From Candidatus Omnitrophota bacterium (lineage in GTDB: Bacteria > Omnitrophota > Gorgyraeia > Zapsychrales > Zapsychraceae), in contig JACKFL010000005.1 of assembly GCA_020632495.1 (NCBI GenBank), forward strand, positions 1,364,001 to 1,428,000: a stretch of DNA of 64,000 bases, in the 5' to 3' direction. Positions 15,558 to 23,689 of this stretch are shown one piece after another (positions within the stretch are counted from its first letter, which is position 1; each line of letters starts with the position of its first letter). Both the position numbers and the translations under genes were made by a program. Below the pieces are notes generated by a model that searched no databases, was not told where the DNA came from, and saw only the letters and a list, made by a program, of their open reading frames with translations.

Positions 15558-15920
15558 ATGAAGAAAAGAATTCTGATTGTCGACGACGAAGAACGGATCC
15601 GTAAGGTTTACAAACGCTTCCTGTACGCCGTCAGCATCTCGCTGTACGACGTCACCGACACGGCCGATGCCGAGGAGGCGACCGAATGCCTGATCCGCCA
15701 CCAGTTCGACCTGGTGATCCTCGATCTGCGTATGGCCGGTGTGGACGGCCGGGAGCTGTTTACGATCATCAAGGAATGTAACCCGCGGCAGAAGGTGATC
15801 GTGGCCAGCGTCTATCCCATCGACCGGCAAAGGCGTATGGTGCCGGCCGCCGACGACTACTTTGACAAGGCCGACGGCCCGATCAAGCTGTTGGAGGCGG
15901 TTACGCGGAATATGGGGTGA
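15558..15920 (+). CDS. Single-domain response regulator
   Basis: 120 residues consisting only of a receiver domain: acidic pair near residues 9-11 (IVDDEE), phosphoacceptor Asp56 (LVILDLRM), Ser instead of Thr in VIVASVYP, and Lys in YFDKADG. No output domain, so it acts through protein contacts, as in CheY- or Spo0F-like phosphorelays. The start at 15558 is set by AAAAGGAGCGCGTC; the in-frame upstream extension from 15438 is palindromic repeat DNA. No kinase is adjacent. Confidence 0.85.
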   Translation: MKKRILIVDDEERIRKVYKRFLYAVSISLYDVTDTADAEEATECLIRHQFDLVILDLRMAGVDGRELFTIIKECNPRQKVIVASVYPIDRQRRMVPAADDYFDKADGPIKLLEAVTRNMG

Positions 15921-16418
15921 GAGCCCTCAGGACGGCGGGTAAGGTATGATGTATGGATTAGGGACAAGGGACTGGGGACGAGGGATTTGAAATAGAAGTT
16001 TCGATTTGGCAAGCACTATATTGCGTGCAAAATATCATGCCAAACCCAACGGGCATAATACCCCCCTAGTCCCCAATCCCTCATCCCTCGTCTCAAAACA
16101 AGCCCTCCGGTGCGTACCCAGGCTTTACACAAATTTCACAATTCTCCTCTTTACTCGACGGTAGTCCGGGATTATACTGATATCAATTCGCAGGCGCACC
16201 GGGGTATTCAGCCATCCCGGCCGGCAGCCCTTTGTTGGTCCATCCCATTGCCGGAATAAGTCACGTGCCGTATTTCCTGATCAATACCAATTGAGTTCCG
16301 GAAACCTGCCCCTGGGTCACCGAGGGATACTCCTCTGTCCGCGGCCGTGTTTCCGGATCCGAACATCGATTAACACAGATTTGTATCTGGTTTTTCACCT
16401 TCACGGAGGAGGACCATT
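15921..16418. other. 498-base non-coding interval with palindrome and possible promoter
   Basis: Positions ~15957-16097 hold an imperfect palindrome built from GGGACTGGGGACGAGGGAT-like words on the left and their complements on the right. At 16124-16140 TTTACA and TTCACA are 11 bases apart (OmpR/PhoB-like), and a TATACT box lies at 16174-16179. The rest up to the ribosome site at ~16404 shows nothing I can name. Confidence 0.45.
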
Positions 16419-16649
16419 ATGAGTGATTTACTTTGGATGAACATGCAATTGTCCGACCGCTGTGTCTCCCGGATGCTGGAAGAAGAGACGCAAACGCAGG
16501 AAGACAACAAGACCCTTTTCGAGATGCTGGCCGAGACCTACCTGGCGCCGTTCCAGCACAAAAACGCTCCGGGCCGGGGCAAGGCGGCCAAGCGCATATT
16601 CGGTGACACGCCGGGAAGTTTCGGCGGCCGCGACAGATCGCAGTGGTGA
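16419..16649 (+). CDS. Small protein of unknown function
   Basis: 76 residues beginning MSDLLWMNMQLSDRC, with an acidic helical first half (EEETQTQEDNKTLFEMLAETYLA) and a basic, glycine-rich second half (GRGKAAKRIFGD). No signal or membrane segment. The main coding evidence is the very strong ACGGAGGAGGACCATT ribosome site before the ATG. No family recognised. It precedes the repeat element interrupted by the first IS copy. Confidence 0.55.
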   Translation: MSDLLWMNMQLSDRCVSRMLEEETQTQEDNKTLFEMLAETYLAPFQHKNAPGRGKAAKRIFGDTPGSFGGRDRSQW

Positions 16650-16906
16650 CCGCGCGGGGCGCTTTTATTCCCGGGGATAATCGCCGGCCGGACGTGTGCC
16701 GGGTCGATTTCCGGTAAAATCCGGGACGGGACGCTGATTTTGGATTATAATGGCCGAAATGCAGCGGATAGCGTTTAGCGGTTAGGGTTGAGTAAGGGGG
16801 CAGCAATTAGGAAACAGTGAAATTGGGGTATAAACATTCCAGCCTCGTCAGTACTAACCGCTCATCCCTAACCCCGAAATGGTGCCTCCTGAAACTAACC
16901 GCTAGC

Positions 16907-17889
16907 TGTGATGTTTCAGGACATCGGTAACACATTTCTTTGGTAGAATTGCACCAAAGGAGGGTGTCCGATGAATTCCCGAATATCACGTAAAGTCAAG
17001 TTACGGTGCATCGAATTAATTAATAACGGTAATTCTGTCACCGATATCGCTAAGCTCTTTGATTTAAGCCGAAAGACCATCTATAAATGGTTAAATCGGT
17101 ATCAGGAACTGGGCATCGAGGGACTTGAGGATCATTCTACCCGGCCCCAGAATTCGCCTGGCGCATTATCGGATCATGTTATACAACAGATCATATCCCT
17201 GCGAGTAAAGGAGAAGATCGGCCCAGCTCGCATTGCATTGCGTTTGGGTTTAACTCACAGTAGCGTTTATCGTACGCTTTGCCGGCAAGGCCTCCAGTAC
17301 CTGCAGCCGAAAAAACCGAGGAAGAAGCCCCAGCGATATGAAAAAACTTATCCCGGTGAACTTTTACATCTGGATACTAAAACGCTTGTTCCGCTACGTC
17401 GAGGATATCCCAAAGAGCATCAGTTTGCTATTCTGGATGATTACTCCAGAGAAGCTTTCTGTCGCATTTATCCGGCCGCAACTACTCGTGCGGCCACAGA
17501 TTTTTTATATTTGGCCTTAGAATACTACAATTATCCTGTTAAGGCCGTGTTAACCGATAACGCTTTTTGTTTTTCGATGCGCTATGCCGCTCATGCCAGT
17601 CGTTTAACTTTATTCGCCCAAACGTGCCGGGATTTAGGCATTCGGCATTACCTTTTGCGACCGTATCATCCTGAAACAAATGGCAAAGTTGAGCGCTTTT
17701 TTAGAACCATTGATGATGAGTGCTATAATCGTATCCGCTTGCGCAATAGTCTTCATCGCTCACAGGTTCTTGATGCCTTCGTTCAGCACTACAATTTTAG
17801 GCGCCCGCACTTGAGTTTAAAGGGTCTGACGCCGGTTCAGCGCAGAATCAATTACTTTAATTCTGTTACCGATGTCCTGGAATAACACA
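16907..17889 (+). mobile_element. IS481-family insertion sequence, copy 1 (983 bp)
   Basis: Ends TGTGATGTTTCAGG... and ...AATAACACA form imperfect terminal inverted repeats sharing CAGGACATCGGTAAC. It is flanked by a 6-base duplication GCTAGC (16901-16906 and 17890-17895), matching the NCTAGN target described for IS481. It carries one transposase gene. The sequence looks identical to copy 2 at 29676-30658 across the full length, implying recent movement. AT content is higher than in neighbouring genes. Confidence 0.95.
16971..17885 (+). CDS. IS481-family DDE transposase, copy 1
   Basis: 304 residues. The N-terminal part is a winged/helix-turn-helix pair (SVTDIAKLFDLSRKTIYKWL; SSVYRTLCRQGLQYLQP). 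The catalytic rve core follows with DDE residues in HLDTKTLVP, VLTDNAFCF and RPYHPETNGKVERFF (Glu). The final RRPHLSLKGLTPVQR is typical for IS481/IS3-like enzymes. AAAGGAGGGTGTCCG precedes the ATG. The frame is intact, so the element may be active. Confidence 0.95.
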   Translation: MNSRISRKVKLRCIELINNGNSVTDIAKLFDLSRKTIYKWLNRYQELGIEGLEDHSTRPQNSPGALSDHVIQQIISLRVKEKIGPARIALRLGLTHSSVYRTLCRQGLQYLQPKKPRKKPQRYEKTYPGELLHLDTKTLVPLRRGYPKEHQFAILDDYSREAFCRIYPAATTRAATDFLYLALEYYNYPVKAVLTDNAFCFSMRYAAHASRLTLFAQTCRDLGIRHYLLRPYHPETNGKVERFFRTIDDECYNRIRLRNSLHRSQVLDAFVQHYNFRRPHLSLKGLTPVQRRINYFNSVTDVLE

Positions 17890-17914
17890 GCTAGCCGCTA
17901 GAAATAAGTGCATC

Positions 17915-19147
17915 ATGAGCGATAGTATTTCTCCCTTAAAGAAACTCGCCTTTACCGTGATCGCCGTCATCCTGGCGCTGGTCATTATCCTGTCCGTCAA
18001 TGAAGTCGTTTTCCGGATCGTGCGCGGCGCCCCCAATCCGCTGGGGGCGACGACCCAGCAGACCATGACGTCGCTGTTCGAGCCGGGGACCGTCATGGAA
18101 GACAATGCCAATCAGTTCAACGAGTATAACTATACCGCGCACATCAACAGCCACGGTTACCGCGGCCCCGAGTTTGTAACGCCGAAACCCGCGGGGATCA
18201 AGCGGGTCATGCTCATCGGTGATTCGTTCACCTTCGGTGTTGGCGCCGACGATGACGAGACCATTCCGGCCCTGGTGGGCGAGCGCTTAAAGAAGACCGA
18301 CCCGGCGGTGGAGGTGATCAACGCCGGGGTCGGCCATGCCTCACCGATTTATCACTGGGTCAACCTGCAGAATTTCCATTTGAAACACCAGCCCGACATC
18401 GTGGTCCTGCTTCTCGATCTGACCGACATCCAGGACGACTGGCGGCATGAGGGGCAGGCCCGCTTCGACAAGAAGGGGAATATCAAGTCCTTCGATGTCA
18501 CCTATGAAAACGGCAAGTGGTCGTGGTGGCGCTGGCTGACCTTTTATTGCGCCAGCTGGCTGCAGTTCGACAAGAAGGTGCTGCGGTCGTTCGAGAAGAA
18601 AAACATCATCGGCTGGGAAAAGTACAAGGAGCTCAAGAAGGAAGGCATCCGCTCCAAGGCCTACATCGTCAACATGGAAGAGGGGAGCCTGCCGGAGAAG
18701 AAGCTGCTGGAGTTCGACGGGCTGCTGTTCCTGCGCGGGAAGACGCGCGAGCGCCTGATCCGCAAACAGTTCAAGCGCACCGCCGGTTATCTCGACAAGA
18801 TCAAGGCCGAGCTCGACGCGCGCGGGATCCCGCTGGTCCTGGTCGCGTATCCGTACGGGATTTACGTCGGGGCCGACGAATGGAACGAGGGACGTTACAC
18901 CTGGGGCTTCGACAAGGACCGGCTCTACACCGACCACCTGCCTTTTGAAATCATCGGCGAGTACGCGCAGTCGCGCGCCATCCCCTACATCAATACCACC
19001 CCCGCCCTGATCGCGGCCCGCAAGGATTCCCGCGAACCGTTTTATTTCAAATGGGACGGCCACATGACCCCGGCGGCGAATCGTATCGTGGCGGATGTGC
19101 TTGCGCGAGATCCCAGGTTGCTTCAGACCTTGAAAAGTATGCGCTAG
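17915..19147 (+). CDS. Membrane-anchored SGNH/GDSL-type hydrolase
   Basis: 410 residues: an N-terminal membrane anchor (FTVIAVILALVIILSVNEVVF), then an SGNH esterase/acyltransferase fold. Block I is MLIGDSFTFGVGADDDETIP (Ser near residue 100), the Asn block III is in VVLLLDLTDIQDD-like context, and DGHMTPAANRIVADVL at the C-terminus gives the Asp-x-x-His pair. This subgroup resembles AlgX/PatB-like proteins acting on cell-surface glycans, probably as O-acetyl- or acyl-hydrolases (inference). No good ribosome site; IS481 copy 1 ends only 25 bases before the ATG, so native promoter sequences were displaced. A decayed second copy of its 3' end follows at 19284. Confidence 0.8.
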   Translation: MSDSISPLKKLAFTVIAVILALVIILSVNEVVFRIVRGAPNPLGATTQQTMTSLFEPGTVMEDNANQFNEYNYTAHINSHGYRGPEFVTPKPAGIKRVMLIGDSFTFGVGADDDETIPALVGERLKKTDPAVEVINAGVGHASPIYHWVNLQNFHLKHQPDIVVLLLDLTDIQDDWRHEGQARFDKKGNIKSFDVTYENGKWSWWRWLTFYCASWLQFDKKVLRSFEKKNIIGWEKYKELKKEGIRSKAYIVNMEEGSLPEKKLLEFDGLLFLRGKTRERLIRKQFKRTAGYLDKIKAELDARGIPLVLVAYPYGIYVGADEWNEGRYTWGFDKDRLYTDHLPFEIIGEYAQSRAIPYINTTPALIAARKDSREPFYFKWDGHMTPAANRIVADVLARDPRLLQTLKSMR

Positions 19148-19470
19148 GGTGATGTAGCCAGAAAGCGTGCGAGGTGATGAGTGCTGAGTGCTGGTCTTAT
19201 CCGGCACGGGCCAAGGCCTGCACATGATACGATCATCACACATCACACAGCACTCACCACCCATGATACGACCATCCCTCACCACCCCGGCGGTAAGTCG
19301 CGTCGTGGCGGATGTGCTTGCGAGTAGTCCCCATGTCCTTCAGGCAGTGAAGAATGTGCGCTAGGGTGGTGTAGCCAGAAAGCGTGCGAGGTGATGGGTG
19401 CTGAGTGATGATCTTATCCGGCACAGCCTCACACCTGCGTATGATACGATCATCACACATCACTCACCAC
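19070..19470. repeat. Direct duplication of the SGNH gene 3' end and its downstream region
   Basis: The segment from ~19070 (last codons plus GGTGATGTAGCCAGAAAGCG...GAGGTGATG...) recurs from ~19288, a period of about 218 bases. Each copy ends in a palindromic stretch with TGATACGATCATCACACATCAC. The second copy has diverged. Confidence 0.75.
19284..19364 (+). pseudogene. C-terminal remnant of a second SGNH hydrolase gene
   Basis: The frame reads TPAVSRVVADVLASSPHVLQ...VKNVR then stop, versus TPAANRIVADVLARDPRLLQ...LKSMR in the intact gene. Only 26 codons are left. Best explained as the tail of a tandem paralogue whose body was deleted. Confidence 0.7.
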
Positions 19471-19550
19471 CCTTGCTTACAAGGCATTACAAAGATTGTA
19501 TGAATATTGTAAATACAAGGCGGCTGGTGTGCGGGTATACTTGAAGTAAT

Positions 19551-19712
19551 AGCGGTTAGCGTTTAGCGATTAGAGTTTAGTAAGGGAGTAGCGATTAGGA
19601 AACAGTGAAATTGGGGGATAAACATTCCAGCCTCGTCAGTACTAACCACTCATCCCTAACCCCGAAATGGCGCCTCCTGAAACTAACCGCTAGCCGCTAA
19701 ACGCTAACCGCT
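19551..19712. repeat. MITE-like palindromic repeat, family R1 (intact copy)
   Basis: 162 bp with perfect 18-base terminal inverted repeats AGCGGTTAGCGTTTAGCG (19551-19568) and its complement (19695-19712). No ORF. Related copies at 16763, 25820 and 29525. Confidence 0.85.
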
Positions 19713-19756
19713 GAAAATAGTGCCCTGATACCGATACCCACACCAAGGAGCTTATC

Positions 19757-20209
19757 ATGAACGTATTTCCGATCATCCCCGCCACCACCAAGGCCTGGTG
19801 GTTTATTGCAATTGTCTGCGTGATCCTCGCGGCGGTCTTTGTCCTGATGCTGTACGTCGGGTATTCTTTTCAAAACTCGAAGGTCATCGTCGAGGGCGAC
19901 CGAATCAAACTGGTCGGCGACCTGTGGGGACGCAGTATCCCGTTCCACAAACTCGAACTGGCCAAGGCCAAGATCACCTGCTTGGGGAAAGACTCCGAGT
20001 ACCGTCCGCGCGTGCGCACCTGCGGCACGGGTCTGCCCGGTTACGCCTCGGGCTGGTTCCGTCTGGCCAACAAAGAAAAAGCCCTGCTCTACGTGACCCG
20101 CCGCGACAATGTGGTCTATATCCCGACGACAGACGGCTACGCGTTGCTGCTCAGCGTGGAAGAACCTGAGCGCTTTTTGGACATGTTGCGGCAGAGTGGT
20201 GCTTCGTAG
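19757..20209 (+). CDS. Membrane protein with bacterial PH-like domain
   Basis: 150 residues. One membrane helix near residues 13-36 (AWWFIAIVCVILAAVFVLML), then a cytoplasmic or periplasmic beta domain (SKVIVEGDRIKLVGDLWGRS, VYIPTTDGYALLLS, PERFLDMLRQ) that looks like the bacterial PH (bPH_10-type) fold. These proteins are widespread and mostly uncharacterised. CCAAGGAGCTTATC precedes ATG 19757. The gene is isolated between repeat elements, immediately after the R1 copy. Confidence 0.65.
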   Translation: MNVFPIIPATTKAWWFIAIVCVILAAVFVLMLYVGYSFQNSKVIVEGDRIKLVGDLWGRSIPFHKLELAKAKITCLGKDSEYRPRVRTCGTGLPGYASGWFRLANKEKALLYVTRRDNVVYIPTTDGYALLLSVEEPERFLDMLRQSGAS

Positions 20210-20471
20210 CGAGTCGGGATCCGTGATCCCTCGACTCCGCTCGGGATTGACCTGGTGCCCTGTTGGCGATGGTGAGCGAAGTCGAACCATACGGGATAAG
20301 GGATACGAACAGTCTGCCGGCCTGTTGCGCTGAGTCAACGGGCTCACCACGTATTACCACAACGCGCGCCCTGGCAATATCACGTATCACCACAACGCAC
20401 CCCCGGCTATATCACCACAACGCGCCCCCCAGCTATATCACTTATCGCAAATAATCGCCCAAATCAGCACT
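20210..20471. repeat. Repeat-rich spacer with three short tandem units
   Basis: 20293-20313 matches an arm of the GGGATAAGGGAT family at 15415. From ~20345 to 20441 there are three imperfect ~30-base units of the form CACGTATCACCACAACGC...GGCTATAT. Unit spacing and divergence do not fit a CRISPR. Confidence 0.6.
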
Positions 20472-20487
20472 CCTGCAAATTTTGCAC

Positions 20488-20516
20488 TTTACACCCACAC
20501 ATCTGTATGGTATAGT
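20488..20516 (+). promoter_or_regulatory. Promoter of the PolB operon
   Basis: TTTACA (20488-20493), 17-base spacer, TATAGT (20511-20516), preceded by TG to give an extended -10. Initiation is expected near 20523, leaving a ~49-base leader before ATG 20572. Confidence 0.65.
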
Positions 20517-20571
20517 TTCTATCACGCCGGAGAAGTCACGCCGGTACACCCCGCAACAAAGGTTGGTTCCC

Positions 20572-21099
20572 ATGCTGATCGGTCTTGTAAGTCCTACCCG
20601 AACAATCAATTATGAACTTCTACGTTACGCGGCCCGGCAGGCGCCGGCGCTGGTGGTCGACTGCGCCAATGCCGCCGACCCGCACCGGTTGTACCCGGAG
20701 TTCCCGCACGAGACGCTCGGTCAGATCTACGTGATCGAGCTGGAATTGCTCTACAAGTTCCGCGATATCCTCAAAAACGCCCCGCGTTACGCGGCCCGGG
20801 TCCGCGCGCGGACGGTGGTCGTGACCACCTGCGACTACCTCTTTCATTACCAGGACCCGGAGGAAAACCGCGACATCCATCATCACTGCTGGGAACTGAT
20901 GCGCGGGCTGGGGCAGACGTACGATGTGCGCGTGGGGATTCTCGCGCACTCCGAACACTTGGAGTTTGCCCAGAAGTATTGCGACAGAGTTGAGAGTCAG
21001 ATTATAAATCCGAATCTTCGAATCTTCGAGACAAGCCCGAATCACCGAATGACTGAATCACGGAAACCGCGTTTTGATCAGCTGGAAATTCGAAATTAA
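20572..21099 (+). CDS. RecA/RadA-fold protein lacking a P-loop (PolB operon gene 1)
   Basis: 175 residues. The pattern of strands resembles the KaiC/RadA core: LVVDCANAADPHRLYP like the strand after Walker A, then ARTVVVTTCDYLFHY like Walker B, then YDVRVGILAHS like the following sensor strand. The place where GxxxxGKT should be reads LIGLVSPTRTINYELL, so nucleotide binding is probably lost. The final ~32 codons (after CDRVESQ) are encoded by a palindromic repeat and probably are not native. The start at 20572 is chosen by homology of the first strand; the ribosome site is weak. With the next two genes it forms an operon comparable in logic to ImuA-ImuB-DnaE2 (inference). Confidence 0.55.
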   Translation: MLIGLVSPTRTINYELLRYAARQAPALVVDCANAADPHRLYPEFPHETLGQIYVIELELLYKFRDILKNAPRYAARVRARTVVVTTCDYLFHYQDPEENRDIHHHCWELMRGLGQTYDVRVGILAHSEHLEFAQKYCDRVESQIINPNLRIFETSPNHRMTESRKPRFDQLEIRN

Positions 21100-21206
21100 A
21101 CACGTACGTTTTAAACATTTGAGAATTCGTATTTTGAATTTGTCTCGAACATTCGAAGATTCGATATTCCCTCGGATTTCGAGGATTCGAAAATTCGAAA
21201 TTCTGA
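21003..21206. repeat. Palindromic element with ATTCGAA words, overlapping a gene end
   Basis: The left arm (~21006-21035, with CGAATCTTCGAGACAA) is complementary to the right arm (~21139-21178, TTGTCTCGAACATTCGAAG...). The centre is AT-rich. It covers the last codons and stop of the RecA-like gene and the gap before the next gene. Confidence 0.7.
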
Positions 21207-21221
21207 CCGGAGGTGAGCAAG

Positions 21222-21503
21222 GTGGGCCACACGGTTTCTTCCCAACGCATGCGCGTTGATTATGTCTTAAATGAATTGAAGTCTTTCGGCCAGGCCATGT
21301 GCAGGGAGGACCGGCGCGTCTACGAACGGATGCTCAAAGAACCCCTCAAGCACGTGGGGGCGGTGTCGTATGCCTCGAGCCTGGATGTGTGGGCGTTTGT
21401 GCTGTTATCGATTCTGCTCGAACAGGAGAAACGGATCAGAAAGTTGGAGGAGCAGTGTGATCCTTCGACCCATGCCGGAGAGCGCCCATGCAGGCCTGGC
21501 TGA
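21222..21503 (+). CDS. Small helical protein (PolB operon gene 2)
   Basis: 93 residues from a GTG start at 21222, chosen because GGAGGTG lies at 21209-21215; GTG 21213 and ATG 21249 are alternatives. The core (DYVLNELKSFGQAMCREDRR, VWAFVLLSILLEQEKRIRKLEE) is predicted entirely helical, amphipathic and ending in a charged coil. No family recognised. It overlaps the start of the polymerase gene by 16 bases, so it is tightly coupled. A bridging or regulatory subunit of the polymerase is a reasonable guess. Confidence 0.6.
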   Translation: MGHTVSSQRMRVDYVLNELKSFGQAMCREDRRVYERMLKEPLKHVGAVSYASSLDVWAFVLLSILLEQEKRIRKLEEQCDPSTHAGERPCRPG

Positions 21504-23689
21504 TGGATGCCTATCGCCGCGACAACCGGATCGTGTTATGGATGAAGACCCCCGGCGGTGAAGACTTTTACCGCGAGTTTGACTTCGACGCGCTCATCTA
21601 TACCGATCCGGAGGCGGCGCCGTCCCTGCGCCGCAGGCGCATCGCCTTTCACACGGTCAAAAGAAAGACGTATTTCTATACCTTCAAGGAAGTTCTCGCA
21701 GTCCCGGTCCCGCGGCTCGACCTCTTCGAACGCTTCGTCCGCGAACTGGAGCGTGCCACCAGACACCGCATCACCTTCTACAATGCCGATATCCCGCCTG
21801 AACAGATGTTCCTCTATCAGCGGGACCTCACACCCTGCGGACGGGTGGAGGTGCGGGGCTCCGAGATCTTTCCTTTGAAGGATGATTCCTTCCCGCAGTT
21901 GACCAAACTGATGATCAATGTCCTTCCCGCCGGCGACGTGCATCTCAACCCGGACGTGCCGCTGCGCATGGCCGTCGTCGACGGGGAGGAACTGCGCGGG
22001 AGCGAACCGCAGGTCCTGCGCGAACTCGTCCGGATTTTTCACCGCCGCGATCCCGACGTCATCGAAATGGATTACGCCTACGCGCGGCTGCCGTATCTGG
22101 ACGGCCGGCTGCGCGCGCATCACATGTACGCCGCGTTTCACCGCTGGCATCCGCGGGCGCTGCGTTACCGCGGCGGACGGTCGTACTGGAGTTACGGACA
22201 GGTGCGTTATCAGGATTACGCGGTCAAGCTGCGCGGGCGCTTTCTGGTCGACCGCAACAGCTTTGTCGGCACCGAATGCGACGTCGAAGGGGTGATGGAG
22301 CTGGTGCGGCTTTCCGGGACTTTGTTGCAGACGGCGGCGGCGCGCAGTTTCGGCGCGGTCTTTCAGACGGCGTTGATCCGTCTGCTCATCCGCAACGGGA
22401 TGCTGGTCGCCTTCAAGGAAAAACCGCTGGAACGTCCGCTGACCATGCTCGAGATGCTCAAGTCCGACCGCGCGGGGTTGACCATCGATCCCAAGATCGG
22501 CTTTCACCGCGACGTGGCCGAGATCGACTTTACCAGCATGTTCCCGTGGCTGATCTACAATCACAATATCTCCGCCGAGTGCCTGCTCACCGACGAGGGT
22601 CCGTTTGAGGAGGTCCCCGGCATCCCGGTGCGCGCCTCACGCAAGCGTCCGGGTCTGATCCCGACGGCGCTCAAACCCTTCATCGACCGGCGCATGTATT
22701 ACAAGGCCCATCCGACACCGGTCAATAAGCAGCGCGCGAAGGGATTGAAGTGGGTGTTGGTCAGCTGCTACGGTTATCTGCGCTTTCGCGAATTCAAGCT
22801 CGGGATCCCGACTTCGCACATGGCGATCTGCGCCTACGCGCGCGAGACGCTCCTGAGAAGCATTCATCTCGCCGAAGACGCAGGTTACCAGGTGGTCCAC
22901 GCGATCGTCGACAGTTTGTACCTGCAGCAGGACGGTATCGGCGAAGAGGAGGTCAGGTCGTTCTGCCTGGACCTGGAGATCACCACCGGCATTCCGCTCA
23001 GTTTCGAGGGGATCTTCAAGTGGGTGGTGTTTCTGCCGAGTGTCGTCGACCCGCACCGGGCGTTGCCCAGCACGTATTACGGGGTGTTTCGTAACGGCGA
23101 GATCAAGGCGCGCGGCATCGAGGTCCGCCAGCGCGGTTCGCCGGCCCTGGTGAAGGCCTTTCAGCAGAATGTGCTGGAGCAGATGAAGGTGTGTGACACC
23201 GAAGAACAGATCATGGACAAGATCCCGGCGCTGTTTCAGTACCTGCGCTTGGTGGTCGAAGATCTGCCTAATATGAAGCCGTCGCTGCTGATCGTCCTGC
23301 TGCGCGTGACCAAGACCGAGTACAAAGCCAACCTCCCGCAGAAGCGCGTGGTCGAGCGGCTCAAAGAGAAGGGTGTGCGCGTGGTGCCGGGTCAGTTCAT
23401 CGAACTGGTCCACCAGGACGGCGGCGCGGTCCCGGCCGACGAATACAACGGCCTCCCCGACAAGCCGCGCTACCAAAAACTCCTGGTCCGCGCCCTGTTC
23501 GTCCTGCTGCAACCCTTCGGTTACACCAAGGCGCGGATCGAACGGGAGGTGAAGAAGGAGAGGCAGATGGAGCTGGAGGAGCTGAGGGTTTATGTCGACA
23601 GATTGAAAGCTCAGGAATTAAACTTGTGGGAGAGAAAGGAGGAAGAATGCTTGTCGCAGAAGAGAAAATCGTCAGAGGTATATATTTAA
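21488..23689 (+). CDS. Divergent B-family DNA polymerase with reduced exonuclease region
   Basis: 733 residues. Polymerase motif A is EIDFTSMFPWLIYNHNIS (Asp347). Motif B is KGLKWVLVSCYGYL (Lys421 kept, the usual Asn of NSxYG replaced by Val). Motif C is HAIVDSLYL (second catalytic Asp475 kept, first Asp of DTD replaced). The main catalytic Asp pair and Lys therefore remain and the enzyme may be active. The N-terminal region is shortened: the Exo I position reads VVDGEEL but the following sheet is missing, and Exo II reads DPDVIEMDYAYARLPYL without the Asn/Asp. Proofreading is probably lost, as in Pol zeta. Its last codons overlap the ORF6N gene. The archaeal/bacterial inactivated PolB2 group is worth comparison. 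Confidence 0.8.
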   Translation: MQAWLMDAYRRDNRIVLWMKTPGGEDFYREFDFDALIYTDPEAAPSLRRRRIAFHTVKRKTYFYTFKEVLAVPVPRLDLFERFVRELERATRHRITFYNADIPPEQMFLYQRDLTPCGRVEVRGSEIFPLKDDSFPQLTKLMINVLPAGDVHLNPDVPLRMAVVDGEELRGSEPQVLRELVRIFHRRDPDVIEMDYAYARLPYLDGRLRAHHMYAAFHRWHPRALRYRGGRSYWSYGQVRYQDYAVKLRGRFLVDRNSFVGTECDVEGVMELVRLSGTLLQTAAARSFGAVFQTALIRLLIRNGMLVAFKEKPLERPLTMLEMLKSDRAGLTIDPKIGFHRDVAEIDFTSMFPWLIYNHNISAECLLTDEGPFEEVPGIPVRASRKRPGLIPTALKPFIDRRMYYKAHPTPVNKQRAKGLKWVLVSCYGYLRFREFKLGIPTSHMAICAYARETLLRSIHLAEDAGYQVVHAIVDSLYLQQDGIGEEEVRSFCLDLEITTGIPLSFEGIFKWVVFLPSVVDPHRALPSTYYGVFRNGEIKARGIEVRQRGSPALVKAFQQNVLEQMKVCDTEEQIMDKIPALFQYLRLVVEDLPNMKPSLLIVLLRVTKTEYKANLPQKRVVERLKEKGVRVVPGQFIELVHQDGGAVPADEYNGLPDKPRYQKLLVRALFVLLQPFGYTKARIEREVKKERQMELEELRVYVDRLKAQELNLWERKEEECLSQKRKSSEVYI

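Larger units (their letters stand above)
16763..17901. repeat. MITE-like palindromic repeat (family R1) interrupted by IS481 copy 1
   Basis: Left part 16763-16906 begins AGCGGATAGCGTTTAGCG and its core (cagtgaaattggg..., cctcgtcagtactaacc) is nearly identical to the intact element at 19551-19712. The right tail (17896-17901) lies beyond the insertion. The IS landed in the right arm at GCTAGC. Confidence 0.75.

Noticed and set aside
17338..17520. Second small frame inside the IS481 transposase gene
   Set aside because: Out-of-frame overlap without a ribosome site or frameshift slippery sequence; the main frame is complete.
20345..20441. Three spaced repeats that could suggest a CRISPR remnant
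   Set aside because: Units are adjacent, uneven and diverged, with no regular spacers and no cas gene in the window; they look like simple tandem duplication.
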